From Breviolum minutum Mf 1.05b.01 (lineage: Eukaryota; Sar; Dinophyceae; Suessiales; Symbiodiniaceae), in contig DF241197.1 in NCBI GenBank assembly GCA_000507305.1, forward strand, positions 17,735 through 81,734: a DNA stretch of 64,000 nucleotides, given 5' to 3'. Below the pieces are notes generated by a model that was not told the DNA's origin, searched no databases, and saw only the letters and a list, made by a program, of their open reading frames with translations. The position numbers and the translations under genes are program-made. This document shows positions 58,501 through 64,000 of this stretch, in pieces (position 1 is the stretch's first letter; each line of letters starts with the position of its first letter).

Positions 58501-60143
58501 CATGACTCGAAGAGTGTTTTTGGCGTTCAGCCCAAACCCACCGAGAGTTACATTGCAAGGATACCCTTTTACGCAAAAACCTTTGGTTGCCTGCGGTCCC
58601 TGCAAAGCAAATCTCCCCACCTCAACTGAAAATGTGGCTTCTTGCGAATGGCGCCAGCAAATTCGAAAGAATGGACCAACCTGCCCTGCTCTTGCAACTC
58701 CGGGATCATAAGCAGCCTGCAAGTCTGAAACTTGTTGTGGCATCAGCGGATTGGTAAAGCCATCAATACTGGCTGCATCGCTTGCAGTCGCTGCAGCGCA
58801 TGAGCGGTCCAAAGCCGCGGCCTCCCATGTTGCGGCAACCAACCTTTCTCCTCCGATTATCCACACCTCACTCGAATGTGATAAACCATGCCCAAGCAAA
58901 GGCAGCGAACATGGAATACCAAATGTGCACGTGAAATTCTGATCCTGATGTGGTCCAAGCATTTCAAACGTGCCAATGTCTATTGCAAAGTCTTCCGGGT
59001 GGGACCAACCAACAGCCCAACACAGTCTGCCAACTGCGCCGACCGGGCCGCTGATGGGAAGCCCTGCGTGAAAATTGCCAACGATGCCCCGGCCTCTCTG
59101 GGGCCAAATCAGCCCCTTATGTTGTAATAGAGGCAGGGCAGAGGGGCTTCCACACCTCTCGCTACTGTCTATGACCATAAGTGCGTTGCTTATATGTAGA
59201 CCGTGACCAGTCAAGAGAACATTGCATGGGAGTCCCAACGTGCAGTGGTAATTTGAAGGATCTGGGCCGACCACGACCAAGTGGCCGACGGGTGCAGCAA
59301 ATGCAGATTCACCACTGCACAGGTCGCCATCCGCAACACAATAGCACATCATCCAAGATCCCGGAACTTGAGTACGCGCAGATGCGTTGTCAATTGCAAA
59401 AGTCAATGCTTGTTCTGGCCCTTCTTGGCTTGTAGCCTCAAGAACAATGCCAGTCAGCTCTGACATTCCGATGGAATCTGGCAAAGGAGCGGAGAGGTTC
59501 CCACAAGTCTCACCAGCTGGCACCAAGAGAATCATGTCTTCCCTCGAAAGACCTTCCCCTGTCAACGGACCAATTGAGCACGTCGATGAGTTCAATGCAC
59601 AGGAGAAGTTCTGAACTCCAAGGGTAGACGGCCCAACCACAGTCAAAAGCCCCATATCAATTGTGTAGCTAGCTGCAGGTGTGCAGCCCAAGTCTGTATG
59701 AACACAGTAGCACAACTTCCATTTGCCGGAGTAGATCGTGCCAGGCATCCAATCCACTGCAACAGTCTGAGAGCCATCTGATTCATTCAGCGTGAGAGTA
59801 GAGACCATCCAAGGGCCTGCCCAAGCAGGTCGGGAGGAAACTGCAGCTGTACTGATAGGTCCATGGCCTTGGCTGCAATGCTCTGATGACGGGATGGCTA
59901 CCACACGGTCCATCAAGCTGAGTGAGTAGCCTCCCAACGGACCAAAAGTGCACCTTTGTCCAAAAGAACATCTTCCAGTGCTTTTCCCCAAAAGGCCTGC
60001 AAATTGAAGGCTTCCTGCTTGCACAGCAAATTCTGCGTCATCAAGATGCTGCCAGCAAATAGTGGATAAGCCCGGGCTCTCGCCTCTTGGAACCCCCAAC
60101 GAGAAGACGGTCTGAGCAACTGTCCTTAGCATCAACATGCACA
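52572..60143 (-). CDS. Giant secreted/surface protein with Cys-repeat modules and a YHYH domain (three exons)
   Basis: Exons in coding order are about 58190-60143, about 55784-55871 and 52572-55618. The first holds repeated modules built as GP...FxCxxGxPCxxxLxGxGL, then a Cys, then LCW or MCYC with an acidic/hydrophobic end (FAIDIGTFEMLGP). The first exon ends GPADNQ at a GA donor and joins DLACDSGKPCEPNILGF, which aligns with the module start, so the ORFs are one gene. The third exon has a YHYH domain at about residues 310-445 of the exon (NGIVGVALDGLAISG, then CGGHSHDLPLYHYHA), then further modules and an Asp/Ser/Thr linker. There are many N-x-S/T sites, consistent with the secretory route. 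YHYH proteins have no settled function. The stop after GEVTVLP is probably beyond a donor (GTGATC). Confidence 0.75.
53074..53139 (-). repeat. 33-bp in-frame tandem duplication
   Basis: Two nearly identical 33-bp units encode an 11-residue ASDTSDGSVPD repeat in the acidic linker between modules. Confidence 0.9.
55880..57615. other. Intron of the secreted-protein gene, part without the dispersed repeat
   Basis: It contains AT repeats, a GCGTGTATATATATAATAT tandem at 56011-56085 and TA runs near 56930. No exon-like segment joins the flanking modules. Confidence 0.55.
56011..56085. repeat. ~24-bp AT-rich tandem repeat
   Basis: Four copies of a GCGTGTATATATATAATAT unit, the third expanded by extra TA. 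Confidence 0.85.
57616..58065 (+). mobile_element. Dispersed non-autonomous repeat, copy C
   Basis: TAGTAC-type units (57625-57770) are followed by a middle part, then ATTCTATAGGCAAAT and CCCTTTTGAAACTTCCGC ending GCCTCTATTTGTAT. The order is the same as at 1813-2225. It lies in the intron between two exons of the secreted-protein gene, so it is an insertion that the host gene tolerates. Confidence 0.55.
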
Positions 60144-60879
60144 AAGGATACCGCAATCACAAGCTCTACTCTTAGCTGTTCGTTACTTCACCCGGCTGCA
60201 TACAAAAAGGGGAAATGATCGTATTGACGTTTTGTCAAACATGATCGTAGAAGGCGCGCATCGGGCTTTTGAGGACCTGCAGAAGATGCTCCAAAGGAGG
60301 ATGGACGAACGCATACGACCGCCAGTGTTGTGAAAAAACACCCAATATTGATATTGAACAATATCCTATCAGCTTTCTATATAGCAGGAAAATCTAAGAA
60401 ATAAGGACTGTGACCCCTAAGTGTTCCTCGTACCGGCCAAGGGTTGCAAAGGTAGTCTATAGAGTCTGGGGCGCCGCTCAGTTCTGATCATTCTTCGAGC
60501 GTGGAATTTACTTCGCAAGTGCGCCCATTGAGCAGCAGGTACCGTGCGTTGCTGCGTGATGACTGGCATATTTCCGTGCAAGGTGCCAGGAATTCTCGCG
60601 TGCTGTCGAGCATGTTGGATATGTGTACATAAGTATCTACTACGCCTTCAAACCATGTGAAACAACCTTCCCGGTCAGTTTAAACTGAACTAAGTTTCAA
60701 AAAATGCATGATATGATAATAGTTGATGAATTGATAATATTTAGGATCAAACGAATATGTTGCGTAAAGAATCTGGAAAATACTCGACACATTGTCCCGG
60801 AAAATCATCGCCACCAAAGCACGGTATATTACACGACCACCACCAGCAGCACCACCACGACCACTACTACCACTATATT

Positions 60880-60884
60880 TTAAT

Positions 60885-60937
<53 letters not shown>

Positions 60938-61464
60938 CTACTCCTCCTACTCCTCCTATTCTCCTACTACTCCTCCCAATACTCCTACTACTACTCCTCC
61001 CAATACTCCTCCTACTGCTCCTACTACTCCTACTACTCCTACTACTCCCCTACTACTCCTACTACTCCTGCTACTTCTACTCCTACTTCTACTACTTCTA
61101 CTACTCCTACTACTCCTACTATTCCTACTACTCCTACTACTCCTACTACTACTCCTACTCCTCCTCCTCCTACTTCTTCTACTACTCCTCCTCCTACAAC
61201 TACTACAACTACTCCTCCTCCTGCTACTACTTCTCCTCCTCCTACTCCTCCTCCTCCTACTACTACTAGTACTACTACTCCTCCTCCTACTCCTCCTACT
61301 ACTCCTCCTACTACTCCTCCTACTACTTCTCCTACTACTCCTCCTCCTCTTACAACTACTACAACTACTCCTCCTACTACTTCTCCTCCTCCTACTCCTC
61401 CTCCTCCTCCTCCTACTACTACTACTACTACTGCTACTGCTACTGCTACTCCTACTGCTATCAC
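60880..61464. repeat. (CTA/CTC)n compound microsatellite
   Basis: Nearly 600 bp of CTA, CTC and CTT triplets. Frames of 140-247 codons here are poly-Leu, poly-Tyr/Ser or poly-Val/Gly and are not genes. It lies between the two groups of secreted-protein exons. Confidence 0.95.
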
Positions 61465-61689
61465 TCCTACTTCAACTCCGATCAGGCAAATGGATTCAAA
61501 CCTGTGAAAACATGTTGGTTGCGCCTATGGCATGACTGTCAAAAATCTTGCACCTGCGCATACTTGAGTGAGTGTAGGCTGCTCATACAAGTATGACTAT
61601 GGTGTTTCGCACGTTTCTGATTCTGTCTTGCAGGGGGAGCCATCGTTCGAGGCTGACAACTAAGCGAGGCGCTCATCTCCAGGCACACC

Positions 61690-63607
61690 CACCACACATG
61701 GAATTCTTTGGGTCTCTGTAACGCTCAAGCGGAGGAGAAAGATGGCTTGGGACTGCCAACACATGCCACTTGTCTGTAAATCCTTCCAGAAGGAAAGATG
61801 TGGGGTCCCTTTCCGGCCCATCATTGGCTGTAATGTAAGAAACCGCATCAATGCGGGCAGGGAACCTTAGCACGATCTCAAATCCAACACCATCGAAATC
61901 CAAAAATTTGGTGGATCGGCGCTTCTGTAGTTAACAAATGACCACGCCTGGCAAGCTGGAACGTGTCATTGGAAGCAGCGACTTCCAATACTTGTCCTTC
62001 GATGCTCTCCACATTGATGCTAATCGGACCCAAGGAGACTTCGCTAATACCTGGGATTAAACTAATATCAATTGCCAAACTACCTGCAAGACTTCCATCA
62101 TCAACCTGCTGCGTGACTTGATTTCTGGTTTGAAGTGCAGTGTTGTCTGGCACCAGTATGGTGACGAACATCAGCAAAGAACCAGGCGCCAGCATAACTC
62201 GAACATTTGTTGCAATCCCGCCAGCGAGGCTCGCTGCAAGCTCAGGCTTCTTCATCAAGTCATAGTAGCTAATGCTGGTGGAGCGCAAACCCAATCTTAT
62301 CTCAGCCAAAGAATCTGTGTCGTTGCCCGTATCGGTCTGAATGACAGCATCGGAGTCATCTGTGGAATTCCGGACAGTCGGCTGCGAGGGAACTGCTTCA
62401 GAATCATCACTGCTGGAGTTCTCGGGCGGCACCTGTTCATGTTTGATGCAAGTACCACGGTCTTCTTTAAAAAAGTCAACGCTCAACTAGTTGTCTATGT
62501 CTATGTTCAGTCCAGCGCTGACACTATGTTACTATATTGCTATACTATATATGGCTGAAGGACAAGGCCCGGGCCCCGCTGCCCCAATCACCTCTCTCAC
62601 ACCACTGCTCAACAATGACAAAATGCGGACAAGAGTGACATTTTGCGTTTTTAGACTTTTATTATATAGTTTCTAATGTGTTCAGCATTTTTTAGGCTAA
62701 TGCCATCTAATGCCCAGAGCTGCGGTGACAAAGATGACAAGGGCCACTACATCGTCACTGCTTCCAGCACGGCACCAATACATAGTAGCAACGTAAGCAG
62801 AAACAGCAACAACAGCACCAAGGAAAAAAGGGAAAAACAAAATAAGCAAAGCTAATTCTTTTGGATTCTAGATATTTCTAGATTCTATAGCGATAGATCC
62901 TACATCTTGAGAACTTGCCTCAAAACAAACTTAATCAAGGAACCCCAGCTCGCGCCTCTCCAGACAAACGTCGCCAAATGTTTCCCTGAAGCATGCGACT
63001 AGTAGAACTGCTCGTGGCATTGTCTTGCATCATGGTCGAATAGGCCTCGGCCTCTTTTGCTGTAAGTGCTTGGATATCTATACCAGTGAAATTTGTCACC
63101 ATAAGGTCATCTGTAAGGGATACGTTTGATGCCAACAAACCCATCTGACTTCGCAGGAAGTATTGGAAAGATGAATTTGAAGGACCCATTGGCAAACTCC
63201 ATATTGCAACCAGCGACTTGATGGCTCGCACTTTGTCAAAACCATCCAGGAGCTCGAAAGAAACCTCCCACATGCCAGACTCACCCGATGGGCGAGATGC
63301 AGGCAGTGTACCGGAAACAATAGGCTGCCCGCCCAGCAAGATCTGAGTGAAAAAAATGTCAGAAAGAGTGCCATCGCTGATGTCCATATCGAAGTAGCTG
63401 CCAAAAGCTTCTGTCATTGCCAGGGATAAGCCACCAAGAGAGATTGCACTCTCGTCGAGAGAGAATTCTATTGAACCTCTAGCAATTCCATAAGGCGTTG
63501 TCAGTTCGACAGTGGGTACAGTTTGGCGGGCGACAACCGCAAATGGAGAAGACGAGCAGTTGGACCCGCTGTGCATGACAGATAGCACATCTCCTGAACA
63601 TATGACC
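61690..63607 (-). CDS. Extracellular protein exons with a discoidin-like domain, probable N-terminal part of the downstream gene
   Basis: Exons in coding order are about 62944-63607 (acceptor TATTCAG; VICSGDVLSVMHSGSNCSS, then a beta-rich region with many N-x-S/T sites), about 61960-62432 (acceptor ATGAACAG; VPPENSSSDDSEAVP acidic linker, then GIATNVRVMLAPGSLLMFV) and about 61690-61924 (KFLDFDGVGFEIVLRFPARI, then VSYITANDGPERDPTSFLLE). The last matches the core of discoidin/F5-8-C-like domains that are abundant in dinoflagellate proteins. The join between the second and third exons is unclear: the frame changes at about 61900. The strand, the acidic linker style and the secreted character suggest it is one gene with 52572-60143, the CTA tract being intronic. 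Confidence 0.6.
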
Positions 63608-63810
63608 CTGAATATTTGACCAGAAATCCTTCATGCTGTGTGATCCTCCTGTAGAACTCCCAAGATTTTGAGACAGTACCACATACATGCCGAAAAAGGC
63701 ATCAACAAGGATACTATATCAATCTGAATCCAAGCGTAAAGCTTGAATTTGGGATTTTGGATGATGCCTTTTGAATTGGCAGGGGGTCAATGGGTAGCAA
63801 ACTTACCATA

Positions 63811-64000
63811 AATTAGCACTAAAGCCTCCAGAACAATGGATGGCAAACCTACAAGATTTTGAACTTCAGCACGGAAGCCTTTGAAAAGATGGATGGCACA
63901 CCTACCGGACTTTAGGCACTAAAGCCTTCAAAATGATGGATGGCACACCTACCGGACTTTAGCACTAAAGCCTTCAAAATGATGGATGGCACACCTACCG
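63811..64000. repeat. ~48-bp minisatellite running off the window
   Basis: Four copies of a TTTAGCACTAAAGCCTTCAA unit with ATGGATGGCACACCTACCGG start near 63811, 63864, 63911 and 63958. Older copies on the left are more diverged, and the last two are nearly identical. Confidence 0.9.

Noticed and set aside
60757-61535. Open frames of 140-247 codons (poly-Leu, Tyr/Ser, Val/Gly)
   Set aside because: They are translations of the CTA/CTC triplet tract; any triplet repeat gives stop-free frames.

Overview
The window is nuclear DNA of a dinoflagellate, most likely a coral-symbiont relative (Symbiodiniaceae-like). The evidence is very short exons joined by introns whose donors are GT, GC and GA in comparable numbers, with AG acceptors usually followed by G. 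There are also degenerate CCCTAAA telomere-type repeats, a tyrosine-recombinase retroelement, many mini- and microsatellites, and no bacterial-type gene packing. One ambiguous base (N) lies at 17994. Exon borders below were found by eye from reading-frame continuity and family conservation, so ends may be off by a few bases. Some exons are certainly missing.

Layout. 1-4115 is repeat DNA: a duplicated ~700-bp block of ~93-bp satellite, an inverted arm of the same satellite, a TCAG tetramer tract and two copies of a dispersed element. 5249-16271 (minus) is a cytosolic-type arginyl-tRNA synthetase in about twenty tiny exons; its introns hold a 21-bp palindromic minisatellite and a GGAACC palindrome cluster. 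17388-18217 is a foldback element with terminal inverted repeats. 19433-33022 carries several sets of convincing minus-strand exons that I cannot name, plus a telomere-like block at 30621. 33349-37839 is a decayed DIRS-order retroelement with split direct repeats. 38233-43639 has more minus exons. 44498-49262 (minus) encodes a CFAP221/PCDP1-like ciliary protein. One of its introns holds an AT-rich, intronless, plus-strand ORF (46766-47077) resembling small zinc-binding proteins of giant DNA viruses. 50170-51520 (minus) is a probable axonemal PG-rich-repeat protein. 52572-60143 and 61690-63607 (minus) encode a very large secreted or surface protein made of cysteine-containing repeat modules, a YHYH domain and a discoidin-like domain, possibly one gene.

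Every host gene I can orient is on the minus strand, as expected for the long unidirectional gene arrays of dinoflagellates. Two flagellar genes are neighbours. The gene products otherwise show no shared pathway.
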